Shown piece by piece: positions 1-4,984 of a stretch of DNA of 10,363 nucleotides. A program made the position numbers and the translations under genes. The DNA is taken from contig JAZQJA010000029.1 of NCBI GenBank assembly GCA_045541455.1, positions 1 through 10,363 of the forward strand. The letters run 5' to 3'. This stretch comes from RGIG9041 sp045541455 (lineage in GTDB: Bacteria; Bacillota; Clostridia; Oscillospirales; QAKW01). Position 1 is the stretch's first letter, and each line of letters opens with the position of its first letter. The notes under the pieces are model-generated. The model saw only the letters and a list, made by a program, of their open reading frames with translations. It did no database searches and was not told the DNA's origin.

Positions 1-19
1 CGATTCCTTTAAGGAATCG
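1..19 (-). terminator. Hairpin downstream of cotJC tail A (window-edge)
   Basis: CGATTCC at 1-7 pairs with GGAATCG at 13-19. It lies 10 bases beyond the stop codon of the truncated cotJC tail (minus strand), the same place where hairpins follow the other two cotJC tails. The T-run that would confirm a minus-strand intrinsic terminator would lie left of the window, so this is a probable terminator only. Confidence 0.4.
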
Positions 20-29
20 GGAAACTTTG

Positions 30-119
30 TTACTTTTTATCAAACGCGGGGTTGATTACGTAAAAGTTTTTACTGTCAAGGTGGTCCTGAACCGTGCGAA
101 GCGCTTTATCGAAATTACG
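30..119 (-). pseudogene. cotJC 3'-end remnant, copy A (diverged)
   Basis: Read on the minus strand this encodes NFDKALRTVQDHLDSKN followed by FYVINPAFDKK and a TAA stop at 30-32. It matches the last 26 or so residues of the intact CotJC at 2624-3223, with no start codon and an in-frame TGA (123-125) just upstream. Over the last 24 codons I count 9 synonymous changes and only 2 amino-acid changes (T for N, V for A) relative to intact cotJC. That pattern means the sequence diverged while it was still part of a working gene, so it probably came from a related cotJC rather than decaying here. It shares its truncation point and some adjacent sequence with copy B at 644-724. Confidence 0.75.
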
Positions 120-171
120 GGTTCAAACAAACACCGTAAGATGCTTGATAATTTCATCAATCGAAAGATTT

Positions 172-567
172 TTATCCGTTTCTTCTTACATAGAGGTATT
201 CTTTAACACTGCGACTTGCGAAAAGCAGCGCAGATGCCGTCGTGCAGTAGACGATTAAAACAACGTCAAAAATAATAAGCCACCAGTCAAGGTCGGTGAT
301 AGTTACAAAAAACGAAAAGGTCAGCCATAATGCATTCCAGGCAAAAAGGGCGCCGAACAAAGTGCGCACCCAGTCAAAACCAAGCATTAACAAAATGGTA
401 AAAACCACACCGAGTATGGACGTTATAATGTTGGTACCTTGAATGTCAACAATAAAATTAAACAGCGTAAACACAAGATTTGGTATGCAAATGGAAAGAA
501 CGATAATTTTGCCTATGCGCTCACGTTCTTTTTCCTTTTTTGCAAACTCGTCAAAAGCCTTTTCCAT
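172..567 (-). CDS. Small multi-pass membrane protein, function unknown
   Basis: 131 aa from the ATG at 565-567. An in-frame GTG at 576 lies inside the RBS GAGGTGA (573-579) and is not a likely start. The N-terminus is charged (MEKAFDEFAKKEKERERIGK), followed by about four hydrophobic segments: roughly residues 18-40, 45-65, 70-90 and 92-118. The C-terminus is short and basic (YVRRNG). I do not recognise a family. The last codons may be frameshifted: removing one A in the GTAAGAAG stretch near 181-189 would extend the frame about 20 codons to a TGA at 123-125, ending SIDEIIKHLTVFV. The gene stands alone between two truncated cotJC tails with its own promoter, which suggests it is accessory cargo. 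Function cannot be inferred. Confidence 0.7.
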   Translation of the reverse strand: MEKAFDEFAKKEKERERIGKIIVLSICIPNLVFTLFNFIVDIQGTNIITSILGVVFTILLMLGFDWVRTLFGALFAWNALWLTFSFFVTITDLDWWLIIFDVVLIVYCTTASALLFASRSVKEYLYVRRNG

Positions 568-585
568 TATTATCACCTCAATAGA

Positions 586-614
586 ATCTTATCATATAGC
601 TTTGTTTTTGTAAA
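586..614 (-). promoter_or_regulatory. Sigma-A-type promoter of the membrane-protein gene
   Basis: On the minus strand TTTACA (614-609) and TAAGAT (591-586) are separated by 17 bp. The predicted start of transcription (about 579) falls at the beginning of the GAGGTGA ribosome binding site, giving a leader of only about 12 nt. The promoter lies just downstream of the hairpin that ends tail B, so the gene is insulated from cotJ readthrough. Confidence 0.5.
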
Positions 615-640
615 GAAAAAGCCCTGCAAAAGCAGGGCTG
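610..640 (-). terminator. Intrinsic terminator after cotJC tail B
   Basis: An 8-bp perfect stem, AGCCCTGC (620-627) with GCAGGGCT (632-639), has an AAAA loop. On the minus strand it is followed by TTTTTCTTTA (619-610). It begins a few bases after the TAA of the truncated cotJC copy B, as in a complete gene, so the duplicated unit includes a transcription end. Confidence 0.8.
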
Positions 641-643
641 ATG

Positions 644-724
644 TTATTTCTTATCAAATGCAGGGTTGATGGCGTAGAAGTTTTTAGAATCCAGATGGTC
701 TTGAACATTTCTAAGCGCTTCACC
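644..724 (-). pseudogene. cotJC 3'-end remnant, copy B (near-identical direct repeat)
   Basis: 81 bp match the intact cotJC end at 2624-2704 with three mismatches (650, 671 and 701), one in the stop-proximal Lys codon. It encodes GEALRNVQDHLDSKN then FYAINPAFDKK and TAA, identical in protein to the real C-terminus. It has no start codon; upstream the sequence changes abruptly to unrelated DNA (724-822). Together with 2624-2704 it forms a direct repeat flanking the cassette at 886-2554. The near identity indicates a recent duplication or gene conversion by the intact copy. Confidence 0.85.
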
Positions 725-822
725 TAAATTACCAATTCAAACAAAATCCCGCAAACCCGCTTAAACACTGGGGTTGCAGGTGTTTTTATAAATTGTTCGT
801 TTTGTTCGTTTTCGGCTGTCAT
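724..822 (-). pseudogene. Probable N-terminal fragment of a lost gene, 32 aa
   Basis: On the minus strand an ATG at 820-822 opens a 32-aa frame, MTAENEQNEQ-FIKTPATPVF-KRVCGILFELVI, that stops (TAG, 724-726) exactly at the junction with cotJC tail B. The composition resembles a real N-terminus: a polar stretch, then KTPATPVFKR, then the beginning of a hydrophobic segment. The NEQNEQ repeat comes from two tandem 9-bp units (793-810). There is no good ribosome binding site. It could be the head of a membrane-protein gene truncated when tail B was joined to it, or a chance frame; I favour the former weakly. Confidence 0.35.
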
Positions 823-842
823 AATTATAGTTAGAAGACATC

Positions 843-871
843 TTGAAAAAGATATAAAAAACTAATATAAT
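843..871 (+). promoter_or_regulatory. Candidate promoter of the DUF4417 cassette
   Basis: TTGAAA (843-848), 17 bp, TATAAT (866-871). The hexamers and spacing are good, but the predicted start (about 878) would fall at the end of the AGGAGG ribosome binding site (873-878). Either transcription starts slightly early, giving an almost leaderless message, or another upstream promoter drives the cassette. Confidence 0.45.
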
Positions 872-885
872 TAGGAGGCACAAAC

Positions 886-1536
886 GTGACAAACGTAAAT
901 TCAGTATTCAAATCATTTTTGGTTGAAGACGCAGATTATGATGGCTTTTTTGAACTACCAAAGTTAAAAACAACAGATGCTCTCCCACAAAAAGTAATTC
1001 CGTTTTCAAAAGCGATATGTCGTTCATTTATAGACTTTGATTGTTTCGTACATTTTTATGAAGATGACATAAGATTTGAACGAATTTGGAAAAACCCTAA
1101 ACAGTATCTTAATAAGCTCCAAAAATTCAAAGGTATAATCTCACCTGATTTTAGTCTTTATCGTAATATGCCATTGTGTATGCAAATGTGGAATACATAC
1201 AGAGGTAGGGCACTTGCAAATTGGCTATATGAAAACGGAGTAGAAATAATTCCCAATGTCCGTTTTGGTGACGAGCGTACATATCTGTTCTGTTTTGAGG
1301 GTATAGAAAAAAACAAAACCGTATCAGTTGGTACTCATGGGTGCATACAGCATAAAGAGGATAGAGAGTATTTCAAAAAAGGTCTTGCAGAGCTTGTAAA
1401 AAAACTGAAACCGCAAACTATTGTCGTATATGGACAAGCACCTGATGGTATTTTTAAAGAATATAAAGATATCGGCATAAATATCTTACAATTTGAAAGT
1501 GAGATTTTAAAATCCAGAAGGCAGGTGACTGTCTGA
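886..1536 (+). CDS. DUF4417-like protein
   Basis: 216 aa, GTG start, preceded 7 bp upstream by AGGAGG (873-878). The central block matches what I remember of DUF4417 (PF14386): GIISPDFSLYRNMPL at about residues 83-97, QMWNTYRGRALANWL at 100-114, GVEIIPNVRFGDERTY at 118-133, then FCFEGI (135-140) and SVGTHGC (147-153). A YGQAPDG motif (182-188) lies near the end. The domain has no established biochemical function; it is found in phages, mobile elements and next to small Gly-rich proteins, as here. The reading frame overlaps the next gene by one base (TGATG), so the two are translationally coupled. No signal peptide or membrane segment is visible, so it is probably cytoplasmic. Family assignment is from motif memory; role in the cassette is unknown. 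Confidence 0.75.
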   Translation: MTNVNSVFKSFLVEDADYDGFFELPKLKTTDALPQKVIPFSKAICRSFIDFDCFVHFYEDDIRFERIWKNPKQYLNKLQKFKGIISPDFSLYRNMPLCMQMWNTYRGRALANWLYENGVEIIPNVRFGDERTYLFCFEGIEKNKTVSVGTHGCIQHKEDREYFKKGLAELVKKLKPQTIVVYGQAPDGIFKEYKDIGINILQFESEILKSRRQVTV

Positions 1537-1868
1537 TGGGTGGAGGAGCAGGCGGCGGTGGTTTTGGAAATACTTATGGAAGCGGAAAATCTATAAAGAA
1601 TAAAATTGTTGAAAGCAAAAGAAGCGGTTCAGCATTAAAAAATGATTTGCATCATTCTTTTAATGATATTATAGATAATTATGCAGGAAAAGCACACGAG
1701 TTTAAAATTAAAGGCGGAGACAAGAAAACACGTACTTTATATCAGATAGAAGGAAGTCTAAATGGCAAAAAGGGAATATTCGAATGGATACATGATCCGG
1801 AAAAAGGTGTAACACATAGACGGTTTATCCCAAACGGCAAAATCACAGGCAAACCAAATTCACGATGA
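1536..1868 (+). CDS. Gly-rich small protein with toxin-like C-terminal half
   Basis: 110 aa. ATG at 1536-1538 overlaps the preceding stop; an AGGCAGGTG ribosome binding site lies at 1519-1527. Residues 1-17 are almost all glycine (MGGGAGGGGFGNTYGSG). A basic linker follows, then a compact globular part with LHHSFNDIIDNYA (38-50), IKGGDKKTRTLYQIEG (58-73), GIFEWIHDPEKGVTHRRF (80-97) and IPNGKITGKPN (98-108). The conserved-looking His (39, 40, 94), Trp84 and Arg95/96 resemble the C-terminal effector modules of polymorphic toxins and phage head-associated proteins, as I recall them. The next gene is a DUF2247-like probable immunity protein. Whether this short form is a free toxin, a swap-in toxin tip or a non-toxic relative cannot be decided from sequence. 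No secretion signal is visible. Confidence 0.6.
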   Translation: MGGGAGGGGFGNTYGSGKSIKNKIVESKRSGSALKNDLHHSFNDIIDNYAGKAHEFKIKGGDKKTRTLYQIEGSLNGKKGIFEWIHDPEKGVTHRRFIPNGKITGKPNSR

Positions 1869-1880
1869 AAGGATGATTAT

Positions 1881-2372
1881 ATGTACGATATCGATATTAC
1901 AAAGTATTTTAAATCTTTAAATTTTGAAACGATTTATTGGGGGATAAAAAATAATATTATAGATACCAATGCTGCCGTAGAATATGCTGATGTCTACGCA
2001 ATTGCATACGCCGATGAGTGTAGCCAAGATGTTATTAATATTTTACTGTCAAAAGATATCACGAAAGAAGAAATGCTTATATTATTAAAAAAAGCAAGTA
2101 ATTTAAAAGCATTAAAAAATGAAACGAAATGTATGTTCGTTTTGCGAATCATTATTTTATCTGAATTACAAAACGAAAGCGATAACGAACTTTTGGTGAA
2201 ATTAGAAAATGTATACGCAGACTTTGATTACCCATCAGATATGAATGGTTTTATTTACTATATGCCTCCCGAAGATGGATACGACCCAAGTGTTCACTCT
2301 GATAAAGAAAACGAATACCGACTAATAAATAAATTTAACGAGTTTATGAGTATGTGGAAAGAAAAAATATGA
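1881..2372 (+). CDS. DUF2247-like protein, probable immunity protein
   Basis: 163 aa, ATG preceded by AAAGGATGATT (1868-1878). Most of the protein is predicted helical and acidic. The C-terminal signature VYADFDYPSDMNGFIYYMPP (111-130) followed by EDGYDP (131-136) is the part by which I recognise DUF2247 (PF10004). DUF2247 proteins are small, cytoplasmic, and recurrently encoded next to polymorphic toxins, where they are thought to act as immunity proteins. Its position directly after the toxin-like gene, 12 bp from its stop, fits that order (toxin then immunity). The 3' end overlaps the next start codon (ATGA). The family call is moderately secure; the immunity role is inference. Confidence 0.65.
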   Translation: MYDIDITKYFKSLNFETIYWGIKNNIIDTNAAVEYADVYAIAYADECSQDVINILLSKDITKEEMLILLKKASNLKALKNETKCMFVLRIIILSELQNESDNELLVKLENVYADFDYPSDMNGFIYYMPPEDGYDPSVHSDKENEYRLINKFNEFMSMWKEKI

Positions 2373-2554
2373 ATAGTTTTGAATGTATTTTTTGTGGCAA
2401 AAAAATAGATAGTGATAACGAAAAAGTATCATCTGTACTGGTTACAACAAATTGGGATACAGAAGATGAACAAAGTCAGCAATTCTTTTGTCATTTCGAC
2501 TGCTTTAAAGAAAAATGTCAAAACAAAAACGCTGTTTATATTGATGAAGAATAA
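2369..2554 (+). CDS. Small zinc-knuckle protein
   Basis: 61 aa from ATG 2369-2371, which overlaps the previous stop as ATGA. An in-frame ATG at 2354 lies inside the preceding gene and is less likely. Cysteines are arranged as C6-x2-C9 (ECIFCGKKI), then C41-H42-x2-C45 (FFCHFDCF) and C50, a plausible single zinc site joining two hairpins. Between them is a strand-like SSVLVTTNW and an acidic TEDEQSQ stretch. It is the last gene of the cassette and is followed by a shared terminator. I know no function; small proteins of this appearance accompany immunity genes in polymorphic-toxin loci, so an accessory immunity role is possible. Confidence 0.6.
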   Translation: MNSFECIFCGKKIDSDNEKVSSVLVTTNWDTEDEQSQQFFCHFDCFKEKCQNKNAVYIDEE

Positions 2555-2565
2555 AATTGTATAGT

Positions 2566-2596
2566 AAAAGCAGATGGAAAATCCATCTGCTTTTTC
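2566..2596. terminator. Bidirectional terminator between the cassette and cotJC
   Basis: A 13-bp stem (2566-2578 with 2582-2594) has a 3-nt loop and A/T runs on both sides: TTTTT after it on the plus strand and TTTTACTAT on the minus strand. It can end both the plus-strand cassette and the minus-strand cotJ operon. A second, GC-rich hairpin (GGCAGG 2603-2608 with CCTGCC 2616-2621) lies between it and the cotJC stop. Confidence 0.8.
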
Positions 2597-2623
2597 TGTA
2601 GGGCAGGGTCTTGCTCCTGCCGT

Positions 2624-2704
2624 TTATTTTTTATCAAATGCAGGGTTGATTGCGTAGAAGTTTTTAGAATCCAGATGGTCCTGAACATTTCTAAGCGCTT
2701 CACC
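2624..2704. repeat. Direct repeat, intact-gene copy (partner of 644-724)
   Basis: The last 81 bp of cotJC, repeated in the same orientation exactly 1980 bp to the left with three mismatches, and again, diverged to about 80 % identity, at about 28-110. Identity stops sharply at CACC (2701-2704); after that the intact gene continues into codons for QRFGE whereas copies A and B leave the gene. Confidence 0.9.
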
Positions 2705-3223
2705 GAAGCGTTGGAAGTGAACAATTTCACGTTCACGCAAAAAGCGTATAGGGTCAATAACATCTGGGTTGTCAACAAGACGGAGAATGTTATCGTAGGT
2801 CGTGCGTGCTTTTTGTTCTGCTGCAAGGTCTTCGGTAAGGTCGGTTATCGGGTCGCCTTTTGATTGAAAAACTGTTGCAGAAAACGGTACACCGCCTGCT
2901 GACTGAGGCCACAGTCCAACAGTATGGTCGACAAAGTAAGGTGCAAGGCCTGCTTTTTCAATTTCGTCAGTTGTAAGGTCTTTTGTCAATTGGCGAACCA
3001 TTGCGCTTATCATTTCCATGTGCGCAAGTTCTTCTGTACCTATATCGGTTAAAAGTGAACCAACATCTTTATACGGCATTGAATAGCGCTGTGAAAGATA
3101 GCGCTGTGAAGCGGCAAGTTCGCCGTCGGGTCCACCAAACTGAGAAATTATTATTTTAGCGGCTTTGCCGTCAGGTTTTTTAATTCTTACAGGATATTGT
3201 AATCTTTTCTCATAATTCCACAT
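2624..3223 (-). CDS. cotJC: CotJC, manganese-catalase-family spore coat protein
   Basis: 199 aa, normal length for CotJC. It is a ferritin-like four-helix protein of the Mn-catalase family. Candidate di-metal ligands are visible: E35 in GGPDGELAASQRYLSQ, E65 and H68 in GTEELAHMEM, E136 in AAEQKAR, and E166/H169 in REREIVHFQRFGE. The C-terminus is HLDSKNFYAINPAFDKK. It lacks the long C-terminal part of full Mn catalases, as CotJC usually does. The start ATG overlaps the 3' end of cotJB by 14 bases, with a GGGAGGAAG site inside cotJB. In Bacillus the CotJ proteins are incorporated into the spore coat; peroxide removal is plausible but unproven here. The 3' end of this gene is the origin of the two truncated tails at 30-119 and 644-724. 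Confidence 0.93.
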   Translation of the reverse strand: MWNYEKRLQYPVRIKKPDGKAAKIIISQFGGPDGELAASQRYLSQRYSMPYKDVGSLLTDIGTEELAHMEMISAMVRQLTKDLTTDEIEKAGLAPYFVDHTVGLWPQSAGGVPFSATVFQSKGDPITDLTEDLAAEQKARTTYDNILRLVDNPDVIDPIRFLREREIVHFQRFGEALRNVQDHLDSKNFYAINPAFDKK

Positions 3224-3473
3224 TACATTCTTCCTCCCATGGCATACAGCCCTCTACCCAGCTCCATTTATCAATATCGTGCACACGTTTGGCGCCGAGC
3301 GGACCAAAGTTTGTTTCGTACAGTGAAACCGCAGCATCATATTCTTTATGTGCGCGGTGGTAATAGTCAAGTGCTTCACGGTTATTTGGGTGGGTGTCAA
3401 GAAACAGTATTGCTTCGTCAAGCGCAAAGCCGTAAGTTTGTACGCGCATAAGTGCTTTTTGTCTGTCTGTCAT
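3210..3473 (-). CDS. cotJB: CotJB, spore coat assembly protein
   Basis: 87 aa, matching CotJB (PF12652) in length and motifs: ALMRVQTYGFALDEAILFLDTHP at 7-29, ALDYYHRAH at 34-42, YETNFGPL at 52-59 and DKWSWVEGCMPWE at 68-80. It is a small helical partner protein encoded between CotJA and CotJC. Its start overlaps the cotJA stop (ATGA) and its end overlaps cotJC, so the three genes are translated as one unit. Confidence 0.93.
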   Translation of the reverse strand: MTDRQKALMRVQTYGFALDEAILFLDTHPNNREALDYYHRAHKEYDAAVSLYETNFGPLGAKRVHDIDKWSWVEGCMPWEEECNVEL

Positions 3474-3688
3474 TTGTTGCGTCCTCCCATAAACGGCAAA
3501 TCAAGCTCTTCAAATATTGTTCCTCGCATGAGCCCTTTGTCCTGATTGTAAATATTGCGCCAAACCTGACGCGGTACATACGCCATACCAATAGGCATAC
3601 GCTCTATATCATCGCCGTGTCCGTCATTATGTGTTTCAACCATAAGACCGGGCGGCGTTACAGAATATATTTTTCGCATATCTTGCAT
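3470..3688 (-). CDS. cotJA: CotJA, spore coat associated protein
   Basis: 72 aa from the ATG at 3686-3688. The longer frame beginning at 3712 starts inside the AAAGGAGAG site, so it is unlikely; the chosen ATG is a rather long 14 nt from the SD, and the ATG at 3677-3679 is a further candidate. CotJA family (PF11007) features are RMPIGMAYVPRQVWRNIY and DKGLMRGTIFEELDLPF, followed by GGR at the end. First gene of the cotJ operon. In Bacillus the operon is read by the mother-cell sigma factor E. A CATAGTAT element at about 3725-3718 on this strand loosely resembles a sigma-E -10 box, but the -35 side is not convincing. Confidence 0.9.
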   Translation of the reverse strand: MQDMRKIYSVTPPGLMVETHNDGHGDDIERMPIGMAYVPRQVWRNIYNQDKGLMRGTIFEELDLPFMGGRNK

Positions 3689-3731
3689 AATATATTTTTT
3701 CTCTCCTTTCATTCATATACTATGCCGCAAA

Positions 3732-3767
3732 TAAAAAAAGGGACACAGTCCCTAAAAAGACTGTGTC
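3732..3767 (-). terminator. Terminator of the lipoprotein gene, with alternative fold
   Basis: On the minus strand AGGGAC-TGT-GTCCCT (3753-3739) is followed directly by a T-run (3738-3732): a compact intrinsic terminator. The same bases can form a longer, exclusive 9-bp stem, GACACAGTC (3767-3759) with GACTGTGTC (3750-3742), leaving CC before the T-run. It separates the lipoprotein gene from cotJA on the same strand. Confidence 0.7.
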
Positions 3768-3768
3768 A

Positions 3769-4764
3769 CTATTCAACATCAAAATCAGTAAGTGTTTGGT
3801 TTGGTTTTACCGAAATGCCAACCTGATCTTCGGTTAGTTTTATATTGTAAAAATCAGCGTAAAAGTTAAGTGCAACCTGTGCAAGTTCGGTATTGGTAAA
3901 AAGGCCGGGGTATAGTTTATATGCAAACCAATATATACCCAAAATGAGCTCTGTAGATGGCACATCCCACCGTGATATACCGTTTGGTACTGTTATTGCA
4001 TTGTCGGGTGCACCTTCATCAAGAGAAGCAATAATCTTTTGGGATGAACTGTCTATATTACAATTTATATTTGAAAGCATTGAACGGATAAAACTATTGT
4101 CATTGTAAACTGCAACCGTTGATGGATTGTGCGTAAGTGTCATAACTTTAAGGCGGGAGAGCGCTGATTCGTAATACGATTTGAGTTTTAAAGCCTTATC
4201 GTTTGAATTGACAAGTTTACCGACAAGTTCAATTGACGATTTTATACTTTCAATATCGTCAAGCGCCACAACTGCACAGACGATGTTGGCGTCTTCAAAC
4301 TTTTTAATAAGTTCGATGTCGTTTTCAGAAAGCACTACAAGACCTGGCTTTTGCCCGATTATCTTATCTGTCAGCACACCGTTTTGGTCGGTTACCTTTT
4401 CAACGGTATCAATTTCGGGAAAGGCAAGTTTAAACAATTCATTTTCACAAGCCGTGTGCTCAACACCGGTAAGCCGTTTTTCAACATCAAGCGATATTAA
4501 AAGCGAGGTTGCCTCTTTACAAAGCGACACGATGTCGCCATTGTTCTTTGATGTTGTAACCTTGCGCCCTGCCGAGTCGGTAACAGTTACTTTTTTAGGT
4601 TTGGGCGTTACCTCAACAGGCAACCCGTATTCATTTAAATTTTCTTCGCTTTCTTCGTTGTTGTCGCTTTGTGCCGGAATGTCATCTCCTGCGGGAGTTT
4701 GTGTGCAACCCACTGCACTTAGCAAAAGTAACATTATAAGTAATATTGAAATAATTTTTTTCAC
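3769..4764 (-). CDS. Substrate-binding lipoprotein, iron-siderophore/cobalamin type
   Basis: 331 aa from GTG 4762-4764, chosen because the upstream in-frame GTG (4771-4773) is part of the AAGAGGTG ribosome binding site. A lipoprotein signal peptide (KKIISILLIMLLLLS) ends in SAVGC with C20. A Ser/Glu/Asn-rich acidic linker follows to about residue 45. The rest fits the periplasmic-binding-protein family PF01497: VTVTDSAGRKVT at about 60-71, LISLDVEKRLTGVEHT, QKPGLVVLSE, a long linking helix, then SRWDVPSTELILGIYWFAYKLYP and FYADFYNIKL near the end. Such proteins capture iron-siderophores, haem or cobalamin for a FecCD-type permease. No permease or ATPase gene is adjacent in the window, so it is an orphan or serves a distant transporter. 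Ligand cannot be named. Confidence 0.85.
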   Translation of the reverse strand: MKKIISILLIMLLLLSAVGCTQTPAGDDIPAQSDNNEESEENLNEYGLPVEVTPKPKKVTVTDSAGRKVTTSKNNGDIVSLCKEATSLLISLDVEKRLTGVEHTACENELFKLAFPEIDTVEKVTDQNGVLTDKIIGQKPGLVVLSENDIELIKKFEDANIVCAVVALDDIESIKSSIELVGKLVNSNDKALKLKSYYESALSRLKVMTLTHNPSTVAVYNDNSFIRSMLSNINCNIDSSSQKIIASLDEGAPDNAITVPNGISRWDVPSTELILGIYWFAYKLYPGLFTNTELAQVALNFYADFYNIKLTEDQVGISVKPNQTLTDFDVE

Positions 4765-4791
4765 AAAAAACACCTCTTATTTATTATATAT

Positions 4792-4820
4792 AGGTTACAT
4801 TATTCATCACCAAAAGTCAA
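4792..4820 (-). promoter_or_regulatory. Candidate promoter of the binding lipoprotein gene
   Basis: On the minus strand TTGACT (4820-4815), 17 bp, TAACCT (4797-4792). The -35 is good; the -10 matches only at the key T, A and T. A TATATATAATAAAT run between this and the start could serve as an alternative -10, but it has no matching -35. Confidence 0.35.
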
Positions 4821-4890
4821 CAAGGTGGAATTTTTTGCATCAAAACTGTATACAATAAGTGTTAGAAAGGTAACAATTTTTAAAAAACAC

Positions 4891-4919
4891 TTGATTTTTT
4901 TATAATCATCTGTTATTAT
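4891..4919 (+). promoter_or_regulatory. Sigma-A-type promoter of the 3D-domain gene
   Basis: TTGATT (4891-4896), 17 bp, TATTAT (4914-4919). It predicts a start near 4926 and a leader of about 59 nt before the ATG at 4985. The WalR-type half-sites begin right after the -10. Confidence 0.6.
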
Positions 4920-4920
4920 G

Positions 4921-4948
4921 TGTTACGGTTTTGTAATCAAATTGTAAT
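4921..4948 (+). promoter_or_regulatory. Three WalR-type half-sites (cell-wall stress operator)
   Basis: TGTTAC (4921-4926), TGTAAT (4932-4937) and TGTAAT (4943-4948), each separated by exactly 5 bp, fit the known WalR (YycF/VicR) consensus TGTWAH-N5-TGTWAH twice in succession. A further TGTTAT overlaps the -10 box at 4911-4916. WalR controls cell-wall hydrolase genes in Firmicutes, and the gene downstream is of that class. The position at and after the predicted start site resembles repressed WalR targets. Confidence 0.55.
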
Positions 4949-4984
4949 TTTTGAGCTTGATTCAAACTAAAAAAGGAGTTATTT

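Noticed and set aside
439..669. 76-aa plus-strand open frame
   Set aside because: Antisense to the membrane gene and through the terminator and cotJC tail B; no start signal or recognisable domain.
763..790. Plus-strand terminator (AAACAC with GTGTTT, then T-run)
   Set aside because: A 6-bp A/T-rich stem with an 11-nt loop is too weak, and no plus-strand gene ends there.
793..810. Tandem 9-bp repeat as a regulatory iteron
   Set aside because: Only two units, and they are explained as the NEQNEQ codons of the short minus-strand frame.
886..2554. Prophage or integrative element explanation for the accessory cassette
   Set aside because: DUF4417 occurs in phages, but there is no integrase, recombinase, structural phage gene or tRNA target in the window; the flanking cotJC repeats explain the boundaries better.
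2536..2826. 96-aa minus-strand open frame overlapping the cotJC end
   Set aside because: Out-of-frame shadow of cotJC that continues through the terminator; composition is not protein-like.
3452..3826. 124-aa plus-strand open frame
   Set aside because: Antisense to cotJA and the intergenic terminator; cotJA is clearly the real gene.
4181..4858. 225-aa plus-strand open frame
   Set aside because: It is antisense to the binding lipoprotein gene, whose signal peptide, lipobox and family motifs are clear. The frame is Ser/Thr-rich without motifs and has no ribosome binding site.
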